From NCBI GenBank assembly GCA_934726055.1, contig CAKVCZ010000002.1:1-64000 (forward strand): a stretch of DNA of 64,000 nucleotides. The letters are read 5' to 3'. A model generated the notes under the pieces. The model made no database searches, was not told the DNA's origin, and saw only the letters and a program-made list of their open reading frames with translations. The position numbers and the translations under genes are program-made. Source of the stretch: an uncultured Candidatus Melainabacteria bacterium. GTDB lineage: Bacteria; Cyanobacteriota; Vampirovibrionia; Gastranaerophilales; Gastranaerophilaceae. Of this stretch, positions 42,023 through 50,482 are shown in pieces (within the stretch, counting starts at the first letter, position 1; each line of letters begins with the position of its first letter).

Positions 42023-42643
42023 TTATAGAGGTGTGTAGTTTGAATAAACTAAACTTGCCCAATCTTTAAAGTAGCTGATTTGTGTTGCAGAGGCAGGTTT
42101 TATGTGTATTTTATATTGATGTTCAGGTGGAATACTTAGTGCGTTTCTTATAGTACTTTGAATAATCGACGGATGAGTTACAATGATAATTCTTCCGCTG
42201 ATATTATCTTTTATTATTCCTGAAAGAATATTTTGAATTCTGTCATTAAATTCTTGAACTTCTTCTCCACCTTCAGGACAGAATTTTAATGGGTTTTTGT
42301 GTAATTCTTCAAGTAATGCAGGATGTTTTTTTTCTATTTGGTCAAAGGTTAAACCTGATAATATACCGCATTTTCTATTTGTTAACTCTTTTACTGTTTC
42401 AAAATCTTGCTTTAGTTCTTCTGCAATGATTTCAGCACTTTGAACACAACATATTGAAGGACTTGTGTATATCTTATTTAACTTTACTCCACGACCTTTT
42501 ATGAATTCACAAATTTTTTCGATTTCTGAATATCCGTTTTCGTTTAACGGAGGATAATCTAATTTGTCAGATAGTCTGTTTTCTTCTGAATAAATTGTTG
42601 ATCCGTGTGCTATAAAAATTATTTTACATCTTCTTTTGAACAT
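42023..42643 (-). CDS. Histidine-phosphatase-fold protein with altered active site
   Basis: 206 aa with the phosphoglycerate-mutase fold: N-terminal IIFIAHGSTIYSEENRLSD, IYTSPSICCVQSAEIIAEEL, and late IIIVTHPSI. The usual RHG is AHG (Arg lost), and the second conserved Arg (SPLxRAxxTA) is replaced within SPSICCVQSA, though both His remain. It may be a pseudophosphatase. GGGG before the ATG serves as ribosome-binding site. It converges on manC. Confidence 0.7.
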   Translation of the reverse strand: MFKRRCKIIFIAHGSTIYSEENRLSDKLDYPPLNENGYSEIEKICEFIKGRGVKLNKIYTSPSICCVQSAEIIAEELKQDFETVKELTNRKCGILSGLTFDQIEKKHPALLEELHKNPLKFCPEGGEEVQEFNDRIQNILSGIIKDNISGRIIIVTHPSIIQSTIRNALSIPPEHQYKIHIKPASATQISYFKDWASLVYSNYTPL

Positions 42644-42788
42644 ATTTACCCCACTTCTGACATTATAACATAATTTTGTTTTTTGCTAAATGTTAATTAA
42701 TGTAAAAAATTTAGTTAATATTTTTCATATTTTATCAATAATTTTCTTGATGATGTTTAATAAAAATATCTATAGGGGTTTTGTTTTC

Positions 42789-45095
42789 ATGACAAAAGTT
42801 AGTGTGGTCGGAAAGAAAGTTTTAGTTACAAAAGATGCAACCAAAAAGGTTGAATCTGTTCCTATGTGTCCGCCAATACTTCCAAAAAACACATTGAAAA
42901 CGGATGTTTTTGAAAGTTCTACCAAAGAAGAAGGTAAATCTTTTTTTGAAAAACTTAATGAAGTATTATTTAAATCGATAGATTTATTAGGTTCAAAAAC
43001 GGTAGAAAAAGAGGTAGAATCGTCTAAAAATCCTAATAAAGAAATAGCAGAAAATGTATTTAAATATCTGGATAAAAATATTGCAGCTGTTGGTGATAAA
43101 AAATTTGAAGAAGAATTTGCTAAAATAAATACGAATAATATTGTTTCTGTGATGAAAGAGTATGACAAACTTTCACCTAAAATGTCTTTGATTGGTGCAA
43201 TTTGTGATGAAAAAGCAAATTTTGGCAAAACAAGAAAAAAGAAAGTTGACAGATTAGTTGATTATCTTGTTATGGCAGGTAATAAGGTTGGGGTTCAAAC
43301 TCCGCATTATAGCAATATCTTTGACAAAGAATTAGATAAGCAATTTGGTAAATTAACTCCAATAAAAGTTCAACAAATGGATAAAATATCAAAAGCTTTA
43401 CTTCAAGCAATTGAAAATAAATCTTCTTTAACCCCTGAAGAAAGACTTGAAATAAAGAATGCTGATATAAAAACAACCCAGACATATACAACGAAAGCTC
43501 TTAAAGATGCTGCAAAGCGTGCGGAAAAATCAATGGAAAAGCAGGCTGAATATGATGGTTGGTCTGCAAAATTAGGTGAAAAAATTCGTAAGATTTGGCG
43601 TTCGGATAATCAAAAAAATCTTGTTCAAAATGATATAAATAAGTTTAAAGAACAAATTGAAGATTTGGATAAATTAATTGGTAAACCAGAATATAATAAA
43701 AAGTTTTATGAACTTTTTGATGTTGAGTATGACCCTGAATTGATTGCAAAATGTCAGGAAAAGGAAGAAAAATATACACTGGCTACTTTGTTTAGTGCTG
43801 TTTCTGAAACGTTTAATTCTTCAATGGAAGATGTTTTGCAAAATAAAAATTTGGAAGATAGAATTAACTATCCAAAAATGCCAAAAGCTCAACCAATTTT
43901 GTATGAAACAAGACAACAACGTTATAATAAAGCTTATGATGCTTTTGCAGAATTTGTAGGTCAAGGTGATATTGGAAATGGTAAAGCTCAATTAGATAAG
44001 TTTTTTCAAGAAAAAAAATTAGATAAGAATACTTCATTAGATAAAAAATATGAATTATTGCGTACGTTAGCTGTAAATTATTCAAAGATTTTGGAAAAAA
44101 ATAAAGAGCATGCTTTGAATAAAAAAACTCTTGAAGAGATGAAGAAAGAATACGAAAATTCATATTATGCGGCTTTTGGTGTAAAAAATGATATTGCAAA
44201 AAGAGTTGTTGATTACAGAAGCTCGCAGATGTTTTCTGAATTACTGGTGCAAGATACAATTTTATGTGCAGCATCAATTCCAATTTTTGTATGTTCAGGC
44301 GGTATAGGATTAGTTCCAGCTCTAAAAATTGCCGGCATGCAATCTGCGGCTGATTTTATTGTATATGCATCAGACAGATTTTCTTCAAAAGAAGGAATGA
44401 CAAAGGAGGCTTTGAAAGAAACATTTAAGTACATGGGTGTTGATAGTGCAACGGCATTTGCTAATATATTGTCTTATAAGGGAATTGAAGCAATCACTTC
44501 ACCAATTGCTAAAATTTCAGGCAAGGCTGCCAAAATTACAGATTTTGCATTGTGTACTGCTGCTGATTTAGCTGTTGATTGTGGATTGGAATATGCTGCT
44601 TCAGGTAAAGTTACTTTACAAGGGGTTGTATATTCATTATTATTCTCATCAAGTGGATATATAATTGATATGAAAGTATCTGATATGAAAGAAAAGAAAG
44701 CCTCAAAGACAGCTACTGCTGTTGCAGGAACTGTATCAGAAGTTGTTCCTGAAAATCCGTCTGCTGAAATAACAAAGATTAACAATAAAAATTCAAAGAA
44801 TGAAGCAAAAAAATTATATGAAGCAGGTGGCGAAACTTTTAATTATGTTTTATCAGACTATACTTCTTATATGGATAAACAAGCTTTGAAACAGCAAAAG
44901 CCATCAGTTTTATTGCCTGATGTAAGCGGTTTTGTTCCGGATGTAAAACCGGAATTTGAAAAATATATTCAAAAACAAGTACCAAAGAAAACTCCAAAAC
45001 CAAATGTTGATACAAAAACTGTAACGGATATTTTATTTGATACAATAGCTGAAATTTCACCTGAAGTTTTAGTTTGCCAAGAAAAAAAGCATTAA
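42789..45095 (+). CDS. Large hypothetical helical protein with hydrophobic segment
   Basis: 768 aa from the ATG at 42789 (AGGGG upstream); a longer frame begins at 42690 but that part reads like untranslated AT-rich leader. Residues ~60-480 are charged helices with coiled-coil character. A hydrophobic Ala/Ser/Gly-rich stretch (ILCAASIPIFVCSGGIGLVPALKIAG... to SLLFSSSGYIIDMK) could insert in or sit on a membrane. Pro/Lys-rich tail. No family recognised. Two small genes follow 16 and 11 nt apart, so it heads a three-gene operon. Confidence 0.6.
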   Translation: MTKVSVVGKKVLVTKDATKKVESVPMCPPILPKNTLKTDVFESSTKEEGKSFFEKLNEVLFKSIDLLGSKTVEKEVESSKNPNKEIAENVFKYLDKNIAAVGDKKFEEEFAKINTNNIVSVMKEYDKLSPKMSLIGAICDEKANFGKTRKKKVDRLVDYLVMAGNKVGVQTPHYSNIFDKELDKQFGKLTPIKVQQMDKISKALLQAIENKSSLTPEERLEIKNADIKTTQTYTTKALKDAAKRAEKSMEKQAEYDGWSAKLGEKIRKIWRSDNQKNLVQNDINKFKEQIEDLDKLIGKPEYNKKFYELFDVEYDPELIAKCQEKEEKYTLATLFSAVSETFNSSMEDVLQNKNLEDRINYPKMPKAQPILYETRQQRYNKAYDAFAEFVGQGDIGNGKAQLDKFFQEKKLDKNTSLDKKYELLRTLAVNYSKILEKNKEHALNKKTLEEMKKEYENSYYAAFGVKNDIAKRVVDYRSSQMFSELLVQDTILCAASIPIFVCSGGIGLVPALKIAGMQSAADFIVYASDRFSSKEGMTKEALKETFKYMGVDSATAFANILSYKGIEAITSPIAKISGKAAKITDFALCTAADLAVDCGLEYAASGKVTLQGVVYSLLFSSSGYIIDMKVSDMKEKKASKTATAVAGTVSEVVPENPSAEITKINNKNSKNEAKKLYEAGGETFNYVLSDYTSYMDKQALKQQKPSVLLPDVSGFVPDVKPEFEKYIQKQVPKKTPKPNVDTKTVTDILFDTIAEISPEVLVCQEKKH

Positions 45096-45110
45096 AAGGA
45101 TTTTAGAAAA

Positions 45111-45464
45111 TTGGATAAAAACTTAATAAGAATTGCAGATAAAAAACTTTTAATCGCAGATAAATCAATCTCATTCATTAGTAAAATTGCGGATGTAGCA
45201 GTTTTAGAGGATGAAGTGGTGGTTATGTTAGATGTTCCAACTGAAGTCAATTTAAAGGAAAATATATATGCCGTTTCAAAAGATTGTGAAATATTATGGC
45301 AAATTCAGCCAATAGAAGAATTTAAATCGGATTTGTCAGAAATTTTGCCGTATGAAAATTTGTTTTATAATGACCAAAAACTCTCTGCTTCAGATTTTTA
45401 CGGAAGAAAGTTTGATATAAATGCGAAAACGGGTAAAATAGAAAACTTTAAAATTTCAAAGTAA
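45111..45464 (+). CDS. Hypothetical small protein
   Basis: 117 aa from a TTG start with AAAGGA about 10 nt upstream. A beta-rich protein (LIRIADKKLLIADKSISFISKIADVAVLEDEVVVMLDVPTEV..., ASDFYGRKFDINAKTGKIENFKI) that looks like a simple beta-sandwich or propeller blade. Not recognised. Second gene of the operon. Confidence 0.55.
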   Translation: MDKNLIRIADKKLLIADKSISFISKIADVAVLEDEVVVMLDVPTEVNLKENIYAVSKDCEILWQIQPIEEFKSDLSEILPYENLFYNDQKLSASDFYGRKFDINAKTGKIENFKISK

Positions 45465-45474
45465 TAAAAAATAT

Positions 45475-46095
45475 ATGCAGATACAAAAAATTGATAAAAT
45501 TCAAATAGTACAAAATAAAACTCAGATGCAAAAAGAAGTTGATAATCATGAAAAAACTTCTTTGCCAAATCTTGATATTGTTTCGAAATGTGCAAGTGAA
45601 GCAATAAAAAATTCTGTTATGCCAAGAATAAAATTGCACAAAAGTATAACAATGGTTCAATTTGGGCATAGTTACAAAATTGATGGCAGATATAAAATTA
45701 TAGAAAAAATTCCAACAGAATTGGCAAATGATGAATGGAAAAATAGAGGCTATATGGATTGTCCATATAAAAAAGGACAGCATGCAAATATAATTGAGTT
45801 AACAAAAGATACAGTATTTGTAAGAGTTTATGATAAAGAAAATTCAGGTATGAAAGGTTCATGGGTAATGAATTTGGATGATATAAAAAATAAAACCCCT
45901 GAACAAATTGCAAATGAATTTTCACTACCTAAAATACCGAAGTATATTTGTGATGTAAAATTACCAAAAGGGACAAGACTAAGAACAGGCGAATGCAATC
46001 CTTTATATGGTCATGACGGTGGTGGCATCCAGTATGATTTGATGGGTGAGCGTGTTGGCGAATTTAGTAATGAAAGATTAATACAACAAACTTAA
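45475..46095 (+). CDS. Hypothetical protein with Gly-rich toxin-like C-terminus
   Basis: 206 aa. The middle has HANIIELTKDTVFVRVYDKENSGMKGSWVMNLDDIKNKTPEQIANEFSLP, and the end reads LPKGTRLRTGECNPLYGHDGGGIQYDLMGER. The GT-x-LR-xG ... GGGIQY layout is reminiscent of C-terminal domains of polymorphic toxins and NAD-using effectors; that is only a resemblance. No secretion signal. Last gene of the three-gene operon. Confidence 0.5.
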   Translation: MQIQKIDKIQIVQNKTQMQKEVDNHEKTSLPNLDIVSKCASEAIKNSVMPRIKLHKSITMVQFGHSYKIDGRYKIIEKIPTELANDEWKNRGYMDCPYKKGQHANIIELTKDTVFVRVYDKENSGMKGSWVMNLDDIKNKTPEQIANEFSLPKIPKYICDVKLPKGTRLRTGECNPLYGHDGGGIQYDLMGERVGEFSNERLIQQT

Positions 46096-46169
46096 TAGTA
46101 AAAATTTTTAAAAGTTTAAGTATTACTTGAAAAAACTTAACAAATCATGCCAAAAATCAATAATAAAGG

Positions 46170-46199
46170 TTGACAATAGATTTTGCTTGTTGTTATATA
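46170..46199 (+). promoter_or_regulatory. Promoter of rpsL-rpsG
   Basis: Perfect TTGACA (-35) with TATATA (-10) at 18-bp spacing (TTATAT at 17); an ~85-nt leader follows. Confidence 0.75.
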
Positions 46200-46213
46200 T
46201 AAGTTATGACACT

Positions 46214-46246
46214 TAGCTGAATTTTAGTGCTGAAGAATTCAAGCTA
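46214..46246 (+). promoter_or_regulatory. Leader hairpin of the rpsL operon
   Basis: TAGCTGAATT pairs with AATTCAAGCTA (one bulged A) in the transcribed leader. Ribosomal-protein autoregulation is possible. Confidence 0.35.
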
Positions 46247-46290
46247 GGAAATAGGCGAAAAAATAATAAAATTACATATAAGGAGAAATT

Positions 46291-46671
46291 ATGCCAACAA
46301 TTAATCAGCTTGTACGTAGAGAACGTAAAAAGCTAATAGACAAAACAAAATCACCGGCATTGATGGAATGTCCTCAACGTCGTGGAGTTTGCACAAGAGT
46401 TTATACAACAACTCCTAAAAAACCTAACTCAGCACTTAGAAAGGTTGCCAGAGTAAAATTAACAAATGGTTTTGAAGTTACCTCATATATTCCTGGTATT
46501 GGCCACAACTTACAAGAACACAGTGTAGTTCTTATTAGAGGTGGCAGGGTTAAGGATTTACCTGGTGTAAGATATCACATTATCCGTGGTACTCTTGATA
46601 CAGCAGGTGTTGCAAATCGTAACCAATCAAGATCAAAATACGGTGCTAAACGTGCCAAAGGAGGTAAATAA
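46291..46671 (+). CDS. rpsL: Ribosomal protein S12
   Basis: 126 aa. The highly conserved core CPQRRGVCTRVYTTTPKKPNSALRKVARVKLTNG, PGIGHNLQEHS and LPGVRYHIIRGTLDTAGV is complete. S12 sits at the decoding centre. The Lys in TPKKPNS and the Lys in GRVKDLPG are the streptomycin-sensitive forms. AAGGAG precedes the ATG, and the stop overlaps the rpsG start by 1 nt. Confidence 0.99.
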   Translation: MPTINQLVRRERKKLIDKTKSPALMECPQRRGVCTRVYTTTPKKPNSALRKVARVKLTNGFEVTSYIPGIGHNLQEHSVVLIRGGRVKDLPGVRYHIIRGTLDTAGVANRNQSRSKYGAKRAKGGK

Positions 46672-47141
46672 TGTCAAGACGTTCTAAACCGGCAAAAAGA
46701 ATTCCGGCTGCGGATCCTTTATACAACAGTGTTGACGTATCAAAATTCATTAATAGAATTATGCGTCGTGGTAAAAAATCTTTAGCTGAAAGAATTTTCT
46801 ATTCTACAATTACAAGAATAGAAGAAAGAACTAACGAAAAAGGTTTGGAAGTTTTCCAAAAAGCATTAACAAATGCTACACCTTTGCTAGAAGTTAAAGC
46901 TCGTCGTATTGGTGGTTCAACATACCAAGTACCTTTGGAAGTAAAGGCAGATAGAGGTTTTGCTCTTTCTTCTTCTTGGTTAATTGCAGCTGCTAAGAAC
47001 AGAAGCGGAAAATCTTTCATTGATAAATTAACAAGTGAAATTATTGATGCTTCAAATGGTGCAGGTCAAGCTTGCAAAAAACGTGAAGATACTCATAAAA
47101 TGGCTGAAGCAAATAAAGCTTTTGCTCATTATAGATATTAA
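46671..47141 (+). CDS. rpsG: Ribosomal protein S7
   Basis: 156 aa, usual length. SRRSKPAKRIPAADPLYNSVDVSKFINRIMRRGKKSLAE and KARRIGGSTYQVPLEVKADRG...WLIAAAKNRSGKSFIDKL match S7 throughout; it nucleates assembly of the 30S head. Its Shine-Dalgarno GGAGGT lies within the last codons of rpsL. Unlike the standard str operon, fusA and tuf do not follow; a terminator does. Confidence 0.99.
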   Translation: MSRRSKPAKRIPAADPLYNSVDVSKFINRIMRRGKKSLAERIFYSTITRIEERTNEKGLEVFQKALTNATPLLEVKARRIGGSTYQVPLEVKADRGFALSSSWLIAAAKNRSGKSFIDKLTSEIIDASNGAGQACKKREDTHKMAEANKAFAHYRY

Positions 47142-47166
47142 TAAGTTTTCTTTATTCATAGTATTT

Positions 47167-47193
47167 AGGGATTGTGTGTGCAATCCCTTTTTG
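47167..47193 (+). terminator. Terminator of rpsL-rpsG
   Basis: AGGGATTG / CAATCCCT stem with loop TGTGTG, followed by TTTTTGT. Confidence 0.85.
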
Positions 47194-47221
47194 TTTTGAA
47201 ATTTTGATAAAAATAAAAATC

Positions 47222-47250
47222 TTGATTAAAAATTTTTTCTATTATAAAAT
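47222..47250 (+). promoter_or_regulatory. Promoter of the omega-like gene
   Basis: TTGATT and TAAAAT separated by 17 bp, 28 nt before the start codon. Confidence 0.6.
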
Positions 47251-47278
47251 TGTATTATCAAGAAAGAGGTTTAATAAA

Positions 47279-47521
47279 ATGGATCAAATAATCAAAATTG
47301 CATGGGATTTAAATGAAAATACAGAAAACAGATATCAATTAGTTTATGAAATATCTGAACTAGCAAAAAGATTGGTTGACGAAAATCAAGCAAGAAAAGC
47401 AAAAGAAGATTTGGGTTATGATGAATATGGCTTTGATACTTCTTATAAAAAAGAAAATCCTGTTGAACATGCAATAATGGTAAAAGCTTCTGAATCAGAT
47501 GATAATGGTTTGGTTGGCTAA
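47279..47521 (+). CDS. rpoZ: Probable RNA polymerase omega subunit
   Basis: 80 aa from the ATG at 47279 (AAAGAGG 9 nt upstream). NRYQLVYEISELAKRLVDENQARK and the later NPVEHAIMVKASE resemble the two conserved helices of omega (NRYxLVxxAxxRARxL, KPVxxAxxEI). Size fits. Sequence is divergent and short, so the match is moderate. Purine nucleoside phosphorylase follows 36 nt downstream. Confidence 0.55.
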   Translation: MDQIIKIAWDLNENTENRYQLVYEISELAKRLVDENQARKAKEDLGYDEYGFDTSYKKENPVEHAIMVKASESDDNGLVG

Positions 47522-47557
47522 TAATTTTGACGGTGTTATTTAATTAGGAGATATAAT

Positions 47558-48364
47558 ATGCAGTTACAAGATACGGTTGCGTACATTAACGAAAAAACAA
47601 ATAATTTTACCCCCGAAATAGCATTGATTTTGGGTTCAGGATTGGGTGATTTTGCTGATGACTTCAGTGATATGGTAATTCCATACGGTGATATTCCGGG
47701 TTTTGAAGCATCAACTGTTAAAGGTCATAAAGGTCAGCTTGTGTTTGCTACAATTGCAGGTAAACGTGTTGTTATGATGCAAGGAAGATATCATTACTAT
47801 GAAGGTCATCCAATTCAACGTGTTGTTTATCCAATTAAAGTTTTCAAAAAATTAGGTGTTAAAAACTTAATTGTAACAAATGCAGCAGGTGGTATAAACA
47901 GAGAATTTAATGCGTCTGATTTGATGTTAATTACAGACCATATTAACTTTATGCATGTAAATCCGTTGATTGGTCCAAATGACGAAGACTTAGGACCAAG
48001 ATTCCCTGATATGACAGATGTTTATAAAAAAGATTTACAAGAATTAGCAATGGATGTGGCTAAGAAATTAAATATCAATCTTAAAAAAGGTGTTTATTTA
48101 GCTTCTTCAGGTCCAAATTATGAAACACCGGCAGAAACAAGAATGATAAAAATGTTAGGTGCTGATGCTGTTGGTATGTCAACTGTTCCTGAGGCTACTG
48201 TTGCAAATTATTGTGGCATAAAAGTTTTGGGTATAAGTTGTATTTCCAATGCCGCAGCTGGTATTACCGGAGAAGTTTTATCTCACCAAGAAGTTATTGA
48301 TGCCGCAAATGCTGCAAAGAGCAAGTTTAAATCGTTGCTGTTAGAAATTATTAAGGGTATGTAA
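47558..48364 (+). CDS. punA: Purine nucleoside phosphorylase, PNP-I family
   Basis: 268 aa. ALILGSGLGDFAD (phosphate loop), VKGHKGQLVFATIAGKRVVMMQGRYHYYEGH, LIVTNAAGGINREF, YLASSGPNYETPAETRM and GADAVGMSTVPEATVAN are the trimeric PNP/MTAP signatures. It splits (deoxy)guanosine and inosine with phosphate in purine salvage, matching the pyrimidine salvage enzyme at 2597. AGGAG precedes the ATG. A very long terminator follows. Confidence 0.95.
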   Translation: MQLQDTVAYINEKTNNFTPEIALILGSGLGDFADDFSDMVIPYGDIPGFEASTVKGHKGQLVFATIAGKRVVMMQGRYHYYEGHPIQRVVYPIKVFKKLGVKNLIVTNAAGGINREFNASDLMLITDHINFMHVNPLIGPNDEDLGPRFPDMTDVYKKDLQELAMDVAKKLNINLKKGVYLASSGPNYETPAETRMIKMLGADAVGMSTVPEATVANYCGIKVLGISCISNAAAGITGEVLSHQEVIDAANAAKSKFKSLLLEIIKGM

Positions 48365-48373
48365 TTTTTATAA

Positions 48374-48418
48374 AATAACAAAAGAGATAATGCAAATAGC
48401 ATTATCTCTTTTGTTATT
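48374..48418. terminator. Long perfect terminator hairpin
   Basis: A perfect 20-bp stem (48374-48393 with 48399-48418) closed by AAATA; the arms carry their own A and T tracts, so it works on the plus strand and probably on both. Confidence 0.85.
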
Positions 48419-48495
48419 ACTTGAACTTGTTAATATATGTAAAGAATTTTTTTCTCAATATAGAATTTAATTCTCGTTCAGAATAAAATTCTAAT

Positions 48496-49071
48496 ATGGT
48501 TAAGTTAAATGAAAAAGTTGATGAATTAAAGAAGAAACTTATTTTAGATACAGCGAGTGAATATTTTAAAACATTAGGATATGAAAAAACGCAGATAGAT
48601 AAAATATCTAAAGAGTTGAGCATAGGTGTTGGTACGATATATGGCTATTTTAACTCTAAAGAAGGTTTATTTATGGCATGGTTCAAGCGATTGATAGAAA
48701 ATGCATATTCAGAAATGAAAGAACATTGTGAAATTTCATCAAGTCCTGTTGAAAAATTAGCTTTAATAATAGATTATAAAATAAAATATTTTCAAAAAAA
48801 TAAAATGATAATACAGGGATACATGGAAAATAACAGGTTTTTTATGAGGGGTATTTCATCACGTAAAGAACATCCTATGGAAAAGGTTTATAATTATTGT
48901 GCAGATATTATAAAAGAGATAAGACCTATGGCGAATGAAGAAGCTTACCTTTTGGCAAACATTTTTGATGCAATTATAAATAGTTACATTGAGTGTTCAT
49001 TAAATTTTGAAGAACTAATTTATAAAAAAGAGGAAATATTTAAAAGATTTATGTGTGTTGTGGGGATATAA
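48496..49071 (+). CDS. TetR-family regulator of the export operon
   Basis: 191 aa. Residues ~12-60 form the TetR HTH (LILDTASEYFKTLGYEKTQIDKISKELSIGVGTIYGYFNSKEGLF); the rest is the helical ligand-binding domain. The stop overlaps the tolC-like ATG by 1 nt, so it likely controls the efflux genes that follow. No Shine-Dalgarno; TAAAAT ends 6 nt before the ATG, implying a leaderless mRNA. Confidence 0.88.
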   Translation: MVKLNEKVDELKKKLILDTASEYFKTLGYEKTQIDKISKELSIGVGTIYGYFNSKEGLFMAWFKRLIENAYSEMKEHCEISSSPVEKLALIIDYKIKYFQKNKMIIQGYMENNRFFMRGISSRKEHPMEKVYNYCADIIKEIRPMANEEAYLLANIFDAIINSYIECSLNFEELIYKKEEIFKRFMCVVGI

Positions 49072-50471
49072 TGAGAAATTTATTAGCGATATTTATAATA
49101 TTTTTAGGTTTATCTTCAGATTTTGTATTTTGTGCGGAAGTGCAAAAGGGTGGAATTGAAAAAGTTTATTTAACTTTTGAGCAGGCGTATGAATTAATGT
49201 TAGAAAACAACAATTCATTGAAAGCATATAATGAGTTAATAAATAAAATGAAGTATGAAAAAAAATCTGCGATAGGTCAGTTTTTTCCGAAAGTAGCATT
49301 AAACGCTACATATCTGCATTTTTCAGAAGATATGACATTAACTTCATCAGGTTCGATGAAAATAGGGGCATTACCATTATCTTTTAATGCATCAACATTA
49401 ATACAAGAGCGTAATGTATTTACAATGGGTGGTGTTGCTATATGGAATATATTTACAGGAGGTAAATTATTATCAAATCATGCTGCGGCACGAGCAAAAT
49501 TAGAAGCTTCAAATGAAAAATATAGAGAAATAAAAGATAATTTAACGTGTGAACTTGTAAAAAGATATTTTGGTTTAAGATTTTCAAGGGATGTCGTAAA
49601 TGTGAGGAAACAAGTTCTTGATGGTATGTCTAAGCATTTAAAAGAAGCGAAATTATTGGAAAAAGAGGGTATAATTTCAAAATCGGAAAGATTACATGCT
49701 GAAGTTGCCTATGCAAATGCATTAAGAGATTATAAATCTGCACTAAGGGATGTTAATGTTGCAGAAGAGGGATTAAAAACTCTTATAAAATCTCAGGATG
49801 CAAATTTAAAAGATGTTAGTGTTGAACCGGTATCGTTATTATTTATATATAATAAAAGTGATGTTGATGTTAGTGCTATGAAAGAAAATGCACTAAAAAA
49901 TAATCCGCAATTAAATCAATTAAGAGCAAAACAAAAAATTATGACTGCAAAATATCATGCAAAGCTGGCAAATTATTCTCCTACTGTGAGTTTGGTAGCG
50001 TATGATATTGCAGCAGCCGGACAGTTATCAGAAGCTATTCCACGATTTGCCGTTGGTGCAACTGCAAATTGGCTTTTATTTGATGGCTTATCAAGATTAA
50101 ATGATGTAAAAGCTGCTAATTGCGAAAGAAAAATGGTTAATTATGAAATCGCAGATGCGGAATATAATATTGAAAGTCTTGTAATTAAGCAATATCAAGA
50201 GTTGATGAAAAACAAAGAACAATACGAAAGTTCAAACTCTTCTATTAACAATGCACAAGAAGCATTACGTACAGCAACTTTAGCATTCAAAGAAGGTTTT
50301 GGTACTTCCTTACAAGTTACGGATGCTCAAATGATGCTATCAAAGGTCAAAATGGAACGTTTAAAATCCTTGTATGATTATGATGTTACCTTGACGGATT
50401 TATTGAAAACAAATGGTGATACAAATGAGATTTTGAATTATATAATTACATCAAAAACAGAAGATTTTTAA
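49071..50471 (+). CDS. TolC-family outer membrane efflux protein
   Basis: 466 aa from the ATG at 49071. Signal peptide to ~22 (LSSDFVFCA|E), then two OEP repeats: LTFEQAYELMLENNNSLKAYNELINK... and ENALKNNPQLNQLRAKQKIMTAKYHAKLANYSPTVSLVAYD, with long helices and SLQVTDAQMMLSKVKMERLKSLYDYDVTLTDLLK near the end. It should form the outer-membrane tunnel of the exporter encoded by the next three genes, which implies a two-membrane cell envelope. Confidence 0.9.
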   Translation: MRNLLAIFIIFLGLSSDFVFCAEVQKGGIEKVYLTFEQAYELMLENNNSLKAYNELINKMKYEKKSAIGQFFPKVALNATYLHFSEDMTLTSSGSMKIGALPLSFNASTLIQERNVFTMGGVAIWNIFTGGKLLSNHAAARAKLEASNEKYREIKDNLTCELVKRYFGLRFSRDVVNVRKQVLDGMSKHLKEAKLLEKEGIISKSERLHAEVAYANALRDYKSALRDVNVAEEGLKTLIKSQDANLKDVSVEPVSLLFIYNKSDVDVSAMKENALKNNPQLNQLRAKQKIMTAKYHAKLANYSPTVSLVAYDIAAAGQLSEAIPRFAVGATANWLLFDGLSRLNDVKAANCERKMVNYEIADAEYNIESLVIKQYQELMKNKEQYESSNSSINNAQEALRTATLAFKEGFGTSLQVTDAQMMLSKVKMERLKSLYDYDVTLTDLLKTNGDTNEILNYIITSKTEDF

Positions 50472-50482
50472 GTGAGGAAAAT

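Noticed and set aside
42690..42788. N-terminal extension of the 768-aa protein
   Set aside because: The extra 33 codons are Asn/Ile/Phe-rich, lack a ribosome-binding site, and AGGGG lies just before the ATG at 42789.
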